Notes: generated by a model from the sequence alone, not told the origin. A stretch of DNA of 64,000 nucleotides from Maricaulis sp048268525 (GCF_048268525.1 NZ_JBLWVH010000001.1:1-64000); one strand, 5' to 3'. Shown: positions 17,374 through 24,758, numbered from the stretch's first letter. Program-made: numbers and translations.

Positions 17374-18280
17374 GATCGGGTGCCGGGGGTGTCAGAGCGG
17401 CGGGCATGGAGGTGCCGGGCTTTTTCATCAGGACCCTCAACATGCGTGCCAGTGTAGCGGGAATGTCGGCGCGATGCACGACTTTGTCGACCATGCCCTT
17501 TTCCAGCAGATACTCGGCGCGCTGGAAGCCTTCCGGCAGTTTTTCGCGGATCGTCTGCTCGATCACGCGCGGGCCGGCAAAGCCGATCAGGGCGCCCGGC
17601 TCGGCGATGTGGACATCGCCCAGCATGGCATAGGACGCGGTGACGCCGCCGGTCGTGGGGTCGGTGAGGACGACGATATAGGGCAGGCCGGCTTCGCGCA
17701 GCATCTCGACGGCCAGCGTCGTGCGCGGCATCTGCATCAGCGACAGGGCGCCTTCCTGCATGCGGGCACCGCCGGCAGCGGTGAAGACGATCAGCGGGGC
17801 CTTGCGGGCCAGGGCGGTCTCGGCGGCCTTGATGAAGCTTTCACCGGCGGCCATGCCGAGTGAGCCGCCCATGAAGGCGAAATTCTGGACCAGGACAACG
17901 GCATCGAGCCCGCCGATCGTACCCGTGGCAATGGCCATCGAGTCGTCGCGTCCGGTCTTCTTGCGGGCCGCGGCCAGCTTGGTCGTATAGGGCTTGTCGT
18001 CGCGGAATTTGAGCGGGTCCTTGACCACTTCCGGGGTCTCGACTTCGGTATATTCGCCGTCGAAGGTGAACTGGAAGCGATAGGCCGGAGCGATACGCAT
18101 GTGATGACCGGCGGGGGTCACGAACAGGCCGGCTTCCAGGTCCTTGTGGAAGACCATCTCTTCGGAAACGGGGCATTTGACCCACAGATTGTCCGGCGTG
18201 TCGCGCTTGGAAAAGATCTTCGACATGCCCGGCGGGGTGATCTTCGACAGCCAGCTCATTCCGTTCGACTTCTCGGTCAT
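17345..18280 (-). CDS. accD: Acetyl-CoA carboxylase carboxyltransferase beta subunit lacking the zinc-ribbon cysteines
   Basis: A 311-residue beta subunit that, with AccA, transfers CO2 from carboxybiotin to acetyl-CoA to give malonyl-CoA for fatty acid synthesis. The crotonase-like core is clear (GGSLGMAAGESFIKA, TAAGGARMQEGALSLMQM, LTDPTTGGVTASYA, FAGPRVIEQTI). At the N-terminus, where E. coli AccD has a four-Cys zinc ribbon, this protein reads WVKCPVSEEM and LFVTPAGHHM, keeping only the first cysteine. The C-terminal 30 residues are Pro/Ala-rich. It sits between trpA and folC on the same strand. Confidence 0.95.
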   Translation of the reverse strand: MTEKSNGMSWLSKITPPGMSKIFSKRDTPDNLWVKCPVSEEMVFHKDLEAGLFVTPAGHHMRIAPAYRFQFTFDGEYTEVETPEVVKDPLKFRDDKPYTTKLAAARKKTGRDDSMAIATGTIGGLDAVVLVQNFAFMGGSLGMAAGESFIKAAETALARKAPLIVFTAAGGARMQEGALSLMQMPRTTLAVEMLREAGLPYIVVLTDPTTGGVTASYAMLGDVHIAEPGALIGFAGPRVIEQTIREKLPEGFQRAEYLLEKGMVDKVVHRADIPATLARMLRVLMKKPGTSMPAALTPPAPDHVVADGGSH

Positions 18281-18325
18281 GCGTCTTGCCTCGTACTCGT
18301 TTTCAACGCGTTTCGGCCCGAAGGC

Positions 18326-19123
18326 CTATTTACCTGCGCGCCGGGCGGCATGCACCGCCGACGACAATGTCTTCACCAGGCCGGTCGCCGCCGCGACGCC
18401 GCCTTGGTGCATGGCGTCGACAATGGCCGATCCGACCACGACAGCGTCGGCCCGCTTGGCGATCGCTTCGGCCTGCTGTGGCTCGCGAACGCCAAATCCC
18501 ACCGCGACCGGCAGGCCGGAGGCGGCCTTGACCCGGTCGACAGCGGCGCCAACCTCGGTGACCACGCCGGTTCCGGCCCCGGTCACCCCTGTCGTGGAAA
18601 CGTAATAGACGAAGCCCGCCGTATTGGCGACCACGGTCGCCAGACGCGCATCATCGGTGGTCGGGGTGGCGAGGCGGATAAGCGCAATGCCCTGCTTGGT
18701 CAGCGCGGTCCGCAGCTCGTCGTCCTCCTCCGGCGGGACATCGACACAGATCAGACCGTCAACACCGGCCTTGGCCGCAGCCTTGGCGAATTTCTCCCAG
18801 CCCATCGAGAAGACCGGGTTGGCATAGCCCATCAGAACAAGTGGCGTGTCGTGATCGTGTTTGCGGAATTCAGCGGCCTGGGCCAGCGTGCCCTTCAGCG
18901 TCATCCCCGCCTCCAGCGCCCGCAGCGCCGAGGCCTGGATGGCCGGGCCATCGGCCGCCGGATCGGTAAAGGGCATGCCCAGCTCGATCACATCGGCGCC
19001 AGCCGCGGGCAGCGCATTCAGCAAGCCCTGACTGTCACCATCGCCGGCCATCATGTAGGCGACAAATCCGGCACGATTATAAGCGGACAGCTCCGCGAAA
19101 CGGGTGGTGAGGCGGTTGGTCAT
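18326..19123 (-). CDS. trpA: Tryptophan synthase alpha chain
   Basis: A 265-residue TIM-barrel enzyme that splits indole-3-glycerol phosphate into indole and glyceraldehyde-3-phosphate; indole channels to TrpB. Motifs: FVAYMMAGDGD, ELGMPFTDPAADGPAIQ (the catalytic Glu region) and YYVSTTGVTGAG. The ATG at 19123 overlaps the stop of the upstream unknown gene as ATGA, so its translation is probably coupled to that gene, not to trpB, which is 1.17 kb away. The neighbouring accD gene follows at 45 bases. Confidence 0.96.
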   Translation of the reverse strand: MTNRLTTRFAELSAYNRAGFVAYMMAGDGDSQGLLNALPAAGADVIELGMPFTDPAADGPAIQASALRALEAGMTLKGTLAQAAEFRKHDHDTPLVLMGYANPVFSMGWEKFAKAAAKAGVDGLICVDVPPEEDDELRTALTKQGIALIRLATPTTDDARLATVVANTAGFVYYVSTTGVTGAGTGVVTEVGAAVDRVKAASGLPVAVGFGVREPQQAEAIAKRADAVVVGSAIVDAMHQGGVAAATGLVKTLSSAVHAARRAGK

Positions 19124-19590
19124 TGGAGGAAACACTCCACCGATTGTGCGGTTGAGAAAGAAAGCACCGTTGTGTGGGGCGCCATAGCTTGTCCTGGCTC
19201 GAACGGATGTCGTCGGAACCCCCCCATCACAATACGATCGCACGAACTTGTTTGCTCGGCGGGCCGCTCGAAAACCGTGAACGCGCGATTTTCATGTGCG
19301 TCGGTCATGGCCGCGAGTGCCCATCCTTGCGAAATCAGCGCCGCAGATGCGTCTACACCATGGTTTGTGATTGTTGCGGGATACTCAACGCACAGAGCAC
19401 CGCCATATTGTCTTGGCTGCACCGGAAAAAAATCAGCCATCCAATCGATTGCCCGATCCGAGTTCCAGAAGACACACTCCAGTTGAACTCTAGCTCCGTC
19501 AGGAATGGGGATTTCTGACGTGGCAACATTGATATGAGTGTTGTCGCTAACGCCCGCTAGCGCGATCAATGCGGCAATCGCCCCGATCAC
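19120..19590 (-). CDS. Unknown exported protein inserted before trpA
   Basis: A 156-residue frame with a GTG start at 19590. The first 16 residues (MIGAIAALIALAGVSD) could be a short signal peptide or TM anchor. Later there are four or five Cys (LECVFWN, ALCVEYPA, SSCDRIV, VECFLQ), which fits an exported disulfide protein. I do not recognise the family. Base composition is lower than its neighbours: three sampled 60-base lines have 34, 29 and 32 G+C against about 41 in trpA. The start overlaps the preceding small ORF as GTGA and the stop overlaps trpA as ATGA. It may have entered with the adjacent BrnT/BrnA insert or separately. Confidence 0.6.
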   Translation of the reverse strand: MIGAIAALIALAGVSDNTHINVATSEIPIPDGARVQLECVFWNSDRAIDWMADFFPVQPRQYGGALCVEYPATITNHGVDASAALISQGWALAAMTDAHENRAFTVFERPAEQTSSCDRIVMGGFRRHPFEPGQAMAPHTTVLSFSTAQSVECFLQ

Positions 19591-19649
19591 AACTCCACCT
19601 CCAGCATCAGCGCTACTTGAGGCACATCCTTGACACCGCGGCCGCTCTG
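19587..19649 (-). repeat. Displaced duplicate of the trpB 3' end (partner at 20291-20353)
   Basis: The 63 bases match the last 21 codons of trpB at 49 of 63 positions by hand alignment, in the same orientation and 700 bases downstream. Between the copies lie brnT and brnA. This is the pattern expected when an element enters the 3' end of a gene and brings its own replacement end, leaving the old end displaced. Confidence 0.75.
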
Positions 19650-19694
19650 CACCGCTGATCTGGTGCCTTCAAAATTCTTCACGATCTCACTCAC
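19587..19694 (-). CDS. Small ORF ending in a decayed copy of the TrpB C-terminus
   Basis: A 35-codon frame starting GTG at 19694, overlapping the brnA stop by 4 bases, and ending at 19587, overlapping the next GTG start by 4 bases. Its last 20 residues (from QSGRGVKDVPQ to VEL) match 15 of the last 20 of TrpB (from MCGRGDKDVPQ). The first 15 residues (MSEIVKNFEGTRSAV) are not TrpB-like. It may be only a relic of trpB that stayed open by chance. It might also serve to keep ribosomes moving from brnA to the downstream genes. Production of a peptide is unproven. Confidence 0.45.
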   Translation of the reverse strand: MSEIVKNFEGTRSAVQSGRGVKDVPQVALMLEVEL

Positions 19695-19975
19695 GCCCGC
19701 TTCTTCTTCGCATCCACAAAGGCCCTCAGTACGGCATTCATGCGCGTCTGATAGCCTTTTCCGCTCTCCTTGAAGAAGGCAATGATGTCGTCGTCAAGGC
19801 GCAAGGTGATCTGTTTCTTTGCAGCTGGCATGCGAAGTTCGGCTTTGGCGAACCAGGCCTCGTCGAGTTCGGGGATGTCGGAATAGTCGATATCCTCGTC
19901 CGGCATGTTCTCAATCTCGGCGATCCGTGCTTCGGAGACGTGGATGTCACTGAGCTTCTTGCGGATAGTGGCCAT
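19691..19975 (-). CDS. brnA: BrnA-family antitoxin (ribbon-helix-helix)
   Basis: A 94-residue antitoxin. The C-terminal half carries the DNA-binding segment KQITLRLDDDIIAFFKESG followed by GYQTRMNAVLRAFVDA, a ribbon-helix-helix pattern; the N-terminal half (ELDEAWFAKAELR) is the toxin-binding part in this family. BrnA neutralises BrnT and represses the brnTA promoter. The ATG at 19975 lies inside the brnT 3' end (29-base overlap), as usual for brnTA. The longer frame up to 20152 has no support. Confidence 0.88.
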   Translation of the reverse strand: MATIRKKLSDIHVSEARIAEIENMPDEDIDYSDIPELDEAWFAKAELRMPAAKKQITLRLDDDIIAFFKESGKGYQTRMNAVLRAFVDAKKKRA

Positions 19976-20231
19976 GATAGAGCGCCCTTTCTTTCTTGTT
20001 GGCCCGCCTTGCCGAAATGAGGCGCGTGCGGCCCTGCCGGTCGGTATGGACAATGGCGACGATAGCGCGGCTTTTGATGAGGCCAATCGATACTTCGCGA
20101 CGTTCGCCATAGTCCATTCGGTCATCGACGATTGTGAAGACCGGTCCGTCAAAAGCCTGGATGGCTTCCTCGAAGCTCAGCTTGTGCTTGGCGATATTCG
20201 CCGCGTTCTTCGCTGAATCCCATTCGAACAT
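19947..20231 (-). CDS. brnT: BrnT-family ribonuclease toxin
   Basis: A 94-residue toxin of the RelE-like BrnT family: FEWDSAKNAANIAKHKLSFEEAIQAF at the start (W4 and K14 in the family pattern), then YGERREVSIGLI and RLISARRANKKERALY. BrnT cleaves RNA and halts translation under stress until BrnA removal ends. The gene is first in the insert between trpB and trpA, 60 bases after the trpB stop, with a double palindrome over its promoter. It is intact, with no frameshift, and probably active. Confidence 0.9.
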   Translation of the reverse strand: MFEWDSAKNAANIAKHKLSFEEAIQAFDGPVFTIVDDRMDYGERREVSIGLIKSRAIVAIVHTDRQGRTRLISARRANKKERALYHGHYPQEAQ

Positions 20232-20236
20232 GGATA

Positions 20237-20262
20237 ATTGTAACTACAATTGTCATTACAAT
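20237..20262 (-). promoter_or_regulatory. Overlapping twin palindromes upstream of brnT (putative BrnA operator)
   Basis: ATTGTAACTACAAT (20237-20250) and ATTGTCATTACAAT (20249-20262) are two imperfect palindromes sharing two bases, 6-31 bases before the brnT ATG. This AT-rich block stands out from the GC-rich surroundings. Two adjacent sites suit cooperative binding by ribbon-helix-helix dimers such as BrnA. Confidence 0.6.
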
Positions 20263-20290
20263 CAAGGGCGCTGCAGGGAGAAACGCTGAA

Positions 20291-21523
20291 CTACAACTCG
20301 ACCCCCAGCATCCGCGCCACTTGCGGGACGTCCTTGTCGCCGCGGCCGCACATATTCATCAGGATGACGCCGTCGGGGCCGAGCTCTTTTGCAAGATCGC
20401 GGACGCGGGCGAGGGCGTGGCTGGGTTCCAGGGCCGGGATGATGCCTTCCAGCTTGGTGCACAGCTGGAACATCTCCATCGCCTCCTCGTCGGTGGCGGA
20501 GACGTATTCGGCGCGCTTCATGTCGTGCAGGAAGGCGTGCTCCGGGCCGATGCCGGGATAGTCGAGCCCGGCCGAAATGGAGTGGGCGTCAATGATCTGG
20601 CCGTCATCATCCTGCAGCAGATAGGTCTTGTTGCCGTGCAGGATGCCGGGACGTCCGCCCTTGAGCGAGGCAGCATGCTTGCCGGTCTCGACGCCATGGC
20701 CGGCGGCCTCGACGCCGATCAGGCGAACCTCCTCATCCTCGATGAAGGGATGGAAGAGCCCCATCGCGTTCGAGCCGCCGCCAATGCAAGCCACACAAGC
20801 GTCGGGAAGCCGCCCAAGACGATCCATCATCTGGGCCCGGGCCTCGCGGCCGATGATCGACTGGAAGTCGCGCACCATGGCCGGATAGGGGTGCGGGCCG
20901 GCGACCGTGCCGATGACGTAGAACGTATCGGTGACATTGGTGACCCAGTCGCGCAGCGCCTCATTCATGGCGTCCTTGAGCGTGCCGGTGCCGGCCGTGA
21001 CCGGGATCACCTCGGCGCCCAGCAGCTTCATGCGGAAGACATTCGGGGCCTGGCGCTCGACATCGGTGGCGCCCATGAAGACGGTGCAGGGAATACCGAA
21101 GCGTGCCGCCACCGTCGCCGTCGCTACGCCATGCTGGCCGGCGCCGGTTTCGGCGATGATGCGGGTCTTGCCCATGCGGCGGGCCAGGAGGACCTGGCCG
21201 AGGCAATTATTGATCTTGTGGCTGCCGGTATGGTTCAGCTCGTCCCGCTTGAACCAGACCTTGGCGCCACCGAATTCCTCTGTCAGGCGTTCGGCGAAAT
21301 AGATCGGGCTGGGCTTGCCGACATAATCCTTCAGGAAGAGGTCCATCTCGGCCTTGAAGCCGGGATCGACCTTGGCCGCCTCATAGGCTTTTTCCAGCTC
21401 GAGAATGTTCGGCATCAGCGTTTCGGCGACGAAACGACCGCCGAATTGCCCGAAATGGCCGCGTGCGTCTGGCCAGGCCGACAGCGCATTCGGTCGTGTG
21501 TCGGCAGAGACGGTTTCGCTCAT
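20291..21523 (-). CDS. trpB: Tryptophan synthase beta chain
   Basis: A 410-residue PLP enzyme that condenses indole with serine. It shows the N-terminal FGQFGGRFVAETLMPNILELE, the PLP-lysine motif LNHTGSHKINNCLGQ, AETGAGQHGVATATVAARFG, the phosphate loop CIGGGSNAMGLFHPF and the closing MCGRGDKDVPQ. It follows trpF by 29 bases. It should pair with TrpA, but the two genes are separated by 1167 bases containing a toxin-antitoxin module, which is unusual for trpBA. Its last 20 codons have a decayed duplicate at 19587-19649. Confidence 0.97.
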   Translation of the reverse strand: MSETVSADTRPNALSAWPDARGHFGQFGGRFVAETLMPNILELEKAYEAAKVDPGFKAEMDLFLKDYVGKPSPIYFAERLTEEFGGAKVWFKRDELNHTGSHKINNCLGQVLLARRMGKTRIIAETGAGQHGVATATVAARFGIPCTVFMGATDVERQAPNVFRMKLLGAEVIPVTAGTGTLKDAMNEALRDWVTNVTDTFYVIGTVAGPHPYPAMVRDFQSIIGREARAQMMDRLGRLPDACVACIGGGSNAMGLFHPFIEDEEVRLIGVEAAGHGVETGKHAASLKGGRPGILHGNKTYLLQDDDGQIIDAHSISAGLDYPGIGPEHAFLHDMKRAEYVSATDEEAMEMFQLCTKLEGIIPALEPSHALARVRDLAKELGPDGVILMNMCGRGDKDVPQVARMLGVEL

Positions 21524-21552
21524 GGCACGCTCCTTGTGCGCTGGGGTGGGGC

Positions 21553-22188
21553 TCAGCAGGCTGCGAGTGCAGCCGCGAAGCCGGCAATGCGATCGGCATC
21601 CTTGATGCCGGGTGCGCTTTCGATACCGGAAGAGACATCCACTGCCTTGGCTCCGGCAGCCGCGACAGCGGCGCAGACATTGGTGTCATCAAGCCCGCCG
21701 GACAAGAGCCAGGATACGGAAATCTGCAGGGATTTCAGCAAGGCATAATCATAGCCATGACCCAGCCCGCCCGGCCTGTCGGCGCCCGCGGGTGGTTTGG
21801 CATCGAACAAGAGCATGTCGGCGACACGGTCATAGGGCTTGGCGGCTTCCAGATCGCTCGCTTCGGCAACCGGCAAGGCCTTGATAATGCCACGCTTTGC
21901 ATAGGCCCGGGCCTGGATGACACGCTGCGGGCTCTCCGAGCCGTGCAGCTGGATCCAGTCCGGGCGCATGGCGTCGCGGATCTGGGCCAGCAAGTCGTCA
22001 TCCGGATTGACCGTCACTGCGACCGTCTCGCTTGATTTGGTCAGGTGACACAGCTCACCGGCCAGGGCGGGTGAGACATGGCGAGGGCTTTTGGGGAAGA
22101 TCACATATCCGGTCCAGCGCGCCCCGGCCGCCTCGGCCGCCGCGATATCCCGTCCGGTCTTCAATCCGCAGAACTTGATGTCGGTCAT
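21553..22188 (-). CDS. trpF: Phosphoribosylanthranilate isomerase
   Basis: A 211-residue TIM barrel that isomerises N-(5-phosphoribosyl)anthranilate in tryptophan synthesis. Key motifs are IKFCGLKTGRDIAAAEAAG (catalytic Cys7), GYVIFPKSPRHVSP, WIQLHGSES, LLFDAKPP (catalytic Asp) and LSGGLDDTNV with the C-terminal DVSSGIESAPGIKD. It is first in the leftward trp run; the 288 bases upstream hold a possible stem structure but no recognisable trp leader peptide. Confidence 0.96.
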   Translation of the reverse strand: MTDIKFCGLKTGRDIAAAEAAGARWTGYVIFPKSPRHVSPALAGELCHLTKSSETVAVTVNPDDDLLAQIRDAMRPDWIQLHGSESPQRVIQARAYAKRGIIKALPVAEASDLEAAKPYDRVADMLLFDAKPPAGADRPGGLGHGYDYALLKSLQISVSWLLSGGLDDTNVCAAVAAAGAKAVDVSSGIESAPGIKDADRIAGFAAALAAC

Positions 22189-22326
22189 GGGCTGAGCGTT
22201 AGCGGTTTCAGCGCAGCGGGGGAAGTCTTTGATGAAGGAAGATGCTGTCGCCAGAACAGGCCGTACTCATTTCAATTTTCGAGCGCTGTGCGCGGATCCA
22301 TCCATAATCCTCATGGCAGCCAGCAG

Positions 22327-22398
22327 GCCGTATCCGGCAAGGGCGCCGCAGGCGCCGCTTCGCGGGCATGCCCCTTGAGCTCAACAACTGGATACGGC
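22327..22398 (-). repeat. Long-range inverted repeat in the trpF/LysR gap
   Basis: GCCGTATCC at 22327-22335 pairs with GGATACGGC at 22390-22398, enclosing smaller GC-rich stems (GGCGCCGCAGGCGCC; GGGCATGCCC). The gap 22189-22476 holds no convincing gene; the structure may end the LysR transcript or fold the trp leader, but it lacks a T-run and tandem Trp codons. Confidence 0.35.
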
Positions 22399-22476
22399 TT
22401 TCTCCCGGCAAGGGATTTATGGCGACATCCGCGCAACGCGCAATCATCAGGACGGGGTCGACAGTCTCCACGACTA

Positions 22477-23430
22477 TCAGCCCTTGCCCACCGCCTTGCC
22501 GGCCTCTGGAAAAGCCGGCTCGGTGCGGTTGAGGCAGAAGGCCATGGGCTGGAACAGCATCCAGGCGATGAAGGCTTTGATCTTGGGCTCTTTGGCGCGG
22601 GTCGGGTCGAACACCATGTAGTGGCCGTCGCCAAGGTCAAGCTCGGTTGAGAAAGGTGCCACCAACGCTCCCGAGGCCAGTTGTTCGGCAAAATAGACCG
22701 GCGAGACCATGGTCGCGGCATCGCCTGAGGCGATGGCGGCCGAGACCTCCATGGTCTGGGTCTCCAACTCGAGCGCCGGCCGGTCGGGAAGCCGGGATGG
22801 GTCGCCGCCGGCCTCGCGCAACCAGTCACGCCACCAACGCATCGGTCCGAACAAGCGTAATCTGAGCAGGTCCTCCGGGCGCTCGAATGGACCAAGGCGG
22901 TCCATGGCGGCGCGGGAGACCAGCGGCGCCGTGGTGTCGCCAAACAGGCGGCGGGCTTCCAGGCCCGGCCACTGGCCCTTGCCGATCCGGATGCCGATAT
23001 CGGCTTCCCCGGCCTTGATGTCGACCAGATCGGAGCGGCTGTCGATGCGCACTGCCAGGTGGGGATTCTCGAGCTGGAAAGCGCCGATCCGGGGCACGAG
23101 CCAGTTCGAGCAGAAGGTTGGGAGGGCGGTGATTGACAGAACCGTATCGCGGTCCTCGCGCACATCGCGGAAGGTGCGTTCCAGCAGCCGGAAGGCGTCG
23201 GATGTGCCATGGGCCAGACGTGCGCCGCGGGGTGTCAATTCAACATGCCTGGCCTTGCGTTCGAACAGGGCAAAGCCGAGCCGGTCTTCCAGTATCTTGA
23301 TCTGATAGCTCACCGCGGCCTGGGTCATGCCGAGGCTCTCCCCGGTGCGGGTGAAATTGCCCAGCCGAGCGGCCGTCTCGAAGACGCGGATGGCGTTGAT
23401 GGGAGGTAGATTGGGTCGTTCAGACATCAA
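22477..23430 (-). CDS. LysR-family transcriptional regulator (GcvA-like)
   Basis: A 317-residue regulator. The winged HTH occupies residues about 8-68 (INAIRVFETAARLGNFTRTG, then SLGMTQAAVSYQIKILEDRLG), and a periplasmic-binding-type effector domain follows. The pattern AVSYQIK with LPxxxAxRxFE-like start places it near GcvA/AmpR-type regulators. It is divergent to a 50-codon ORF and shares an 88-base promoter region with an inverted repeat, as LysR genes often do with their target. A second ATG is codon 2. The effector is unknown. Confidence 0.9.
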   Translation of the reverse strand: MMSERPNLPPINAIRVFETAARLGNFTRTGESLGMTQAAVSYQIKILEDRLGFALFERKARHVELTPRGARLAHGTSDAFRLLERTFRDVREDRDTVLSITALPTFCSNWLVPRIGAFQLENPHLAVRIDSRSDLVDIKAGEADIGIRIGKGQWPGLEARRLFGDTTAPLVSRAAMDRLGPFERPEDLLRLRLFGPMRWWRDWLREAGGDPSRLPDRPALELETQTMEVSAAIASGDAATMVSPVYFAEQLASGALVAPFSTELDLGDGHYMVFDPTRAKEPKIKAFIAWMLFQPMAFCLNRTEPAFPEAGKAVGKG

Positions 23431-23444
23431 ATTAGCTTATGAAA

Positions 23445-23466
23445 GACCAGTGAGAACACATTGGTC
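23445..23466. promoter_or_regulatory. Putative LysR operator between the regulator and the divergent small ORF
   Basis: GACCA and TGGTC are 12 bases apart (23445-23449 and 23462-23466), in the shared promoter gap. The size and position suit a LysR dimer site of the T-N11-A class. Confidence 0.45.
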
Positions 23467-23518
23467 AGTGCCATGTTGAGGCCCCTATATCAAGTCATCG
23501 CTTGAACAGGAGGCGGCC

Positions 23519-23671
23519 ATGACATTGGTTGAATTGATGATTGAAACCACCGAGCCACAGCGCGTGAGCGCGATCATGCCGCGGCATTCGGGGCGCCATG
23601 ACTGGTTGGGCTGGATGGTCCGCCGCTTTGCCTGGCTGGACGGTCACACCGACTGGAACCGCAAGGTCTGA
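23519..23671 (+). CDS. Small basic 50-residue protein divergent from the LysR gene
   Basis: The frame encodes 50 residues: it begins MTLVELMIETTEPQRVSAIM and has a Trp-rich C-terminal half (HDWLGWMVRRFAWLDGH). AGGAGG six to eleven bases before the ATG is one of the best ribosome sites in the window. The aromatic/basic stretch could be an amphipathic membrane helix. It stands alone opposite the LysR gene and ends 3 bases before the stop of the convergent metalloprotease-like gene. I do not recognise it; the divergent position suggests it is the regulator's target. Confidence 0.6.
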   Translation: MTLVELMIETTEPQRVSAIMPRHSGRHDWLGWMVRRFAWLDGHTDWNRKV

Positions 23672-23674
23672 GTG

Positions 23675-24379
23675 TCAGGCCGTTGCCATGAATACGGCTG
23701 ATGCCTGATGCCGATAGGCATTGGCCGCATAGGCGGTGAGGTCGGTCGGCGCCGTTGATGCCGATGACGTTACCGACCGGGTATCAGCCTGTCGCATTTC
23801 CGCGATCTGCTGATTCAGCGAGGGTTGCAGCTTCTCCCCAGACGCTGACGGCTCGTCCTCACCGCCTTCGTCTCCCTGAGCCCGGTTCAGCTCGGCCCGC
23901 GCCTGGGCAATCTTGGCGTCGGCCAGTGCGGCGACCTTGCGGTCCTGGCCGGACGGTTCGACCGGGGCCAGGGCGGCGGCCTTGACCTGCTGCATCTTGT
24001 CGATCGTGGCTTGTGGGTCGCCCTTGATCTCACTGGCATCGATGGGGACTTCGCCGCCCACCGCGTAGGAGCGGCCGTCCGGGCCTTTCTGGAAGGTGTA
24101 GCTGGCAGCGCCGGCATACTGGCCACCAACGGCCTGGTGTGCCTGTTCGTGCGCACGGACTTCGCGGTCCCGCGCTTTCAGGGCGTCGACTTGCTTTCGC
24201 TCCTCGTCAGAGAGCTCGGCGGCTTCCTTCGCCTTCGACGCGCCGCCGCAGCCACCACAAGCCGCACTGCCGCACGATCCACAGGCGGCCAGCCTGTTGG
24301 TCTGTTCGGTGGCAATCGTTCTCGCGGCCCGGGCGATCGCCGGGGTCGAAACGACAGAAGATACGGACGACGCGATCAT
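23675..24379 (-). CDS. SprA-related putative metalloprotease
   Basis: A 234-residue protein. The core reads DREVRAHEQAHQAVGGQYAG, containing HExxH (HEQAH near residues 77-81), followed by ASYTFQKGPDGRSYAVGGEV; this is the signature of the SprA-related family (PF12118) of putative zinc proteases. Before the core is a Gly/Cys-rich patch CGSCGSAACGGCGG (residues about 33-46) that could bind metal. The N-terminal stretch may be a weak export signal. Substrates in this family are not known. The ATAA-N7-TTAA half-match in its upstream gap is too weak to call. Confidence 0.8.
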   Translation of the reverse strand: MIASSVSSVVSTPAIARAARTIATEQTNRLAACGSCGSAACGGCGGASKAKEAAELSDEERKQVDALKARDREVRAHEQAHQAVGGQYAGAASYTFQKGPDGRSYAVGGEVPIDASEIKGDPQATIDKMQQVKAAALAPVEPSGQDRKVAALADAKIAQARAELNRAQGDEGGEDEPSASGEKLQPSLNQQIAEMRQADTRSVTSSASTAPTDLTAYAANAYRHQASAVFMATA

Positions 24380-24452
24380 TGATCCGAAGATCGCGGATCC
24401 GCGTTAAGGCCTCGTTATGGGAATCGGTAAAAGGCGCGCCGGGCGGTCCGGA

Positions 24453-24758
24453 TCAGGCGATTTCCGGATTGCTTTCGCGCGAGGCGTCGACGCGTTCGCG
24501 CAGTTCCTTGCCGGTCTTGAAGAAGGGGACGTGCTTTTCCTTGACGGCAACGCTCTCGCCGGTGCGCGGATTGCGACCGACGCGAGCCGGGCGGTGGCGG
24601 ACCGAAAAGGCACCAAATCCGCGCAGTTCGACACGCTCGCCGCGGGCCAGGGCATCGGTGATGCCATCGAGGATGGTGTTGACGACGCGTTCCACATCGC
24701 GGTGATAGAGATGGGGATTTGCTTCGGCCAATTGGTCGATCAATTCGGACTTGATCAT
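24453..24758 (-). CDS. ihfB: Integration host factor beta subunit
   Basis: A 101-residue DNA-bending protein that works as a heterodimer with IhfA. It starts MIKSELIDQLAEANPHLY and has the arm region VELRGFGAFSVRHRPARVGRNPRTGE, with the intercalating proline in RNPRTG. The C-terminal KTGKELRERV is longer than in HU, supporting IHF-beta. It lies downstream of rpsA in the aroA-cmk-rpsA-ihfB order, with a terminator between, so it likely has its own promoter in the 24759-24832 gap. Confidence 0.94.
   Translation of the reverse strand: MIKSELIDQLAEANPHLYHRDVERVVNTILDGITDALARGERVELRGFGAFSVRHRPARVGRNPRTGESVAVKEKHVPFFKTGKELRERVDASRESNPEIA

Noticed and set aside
19587..20290. A mobile element with its own integrase
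   Set aside because: No integrase, transposase or terminal inverted repeats are visible in or around the insert.
22208..22471. 87-residue minus-strand frame in the trpF/LysR gap
   Set aside because: No ribosome site, odd composition and no motif.
24404..24418. ATAA-N7-TTAA upstream of the SprA-like gene
   Set aside because: Two bases off the CtrA consensus and likely chance.
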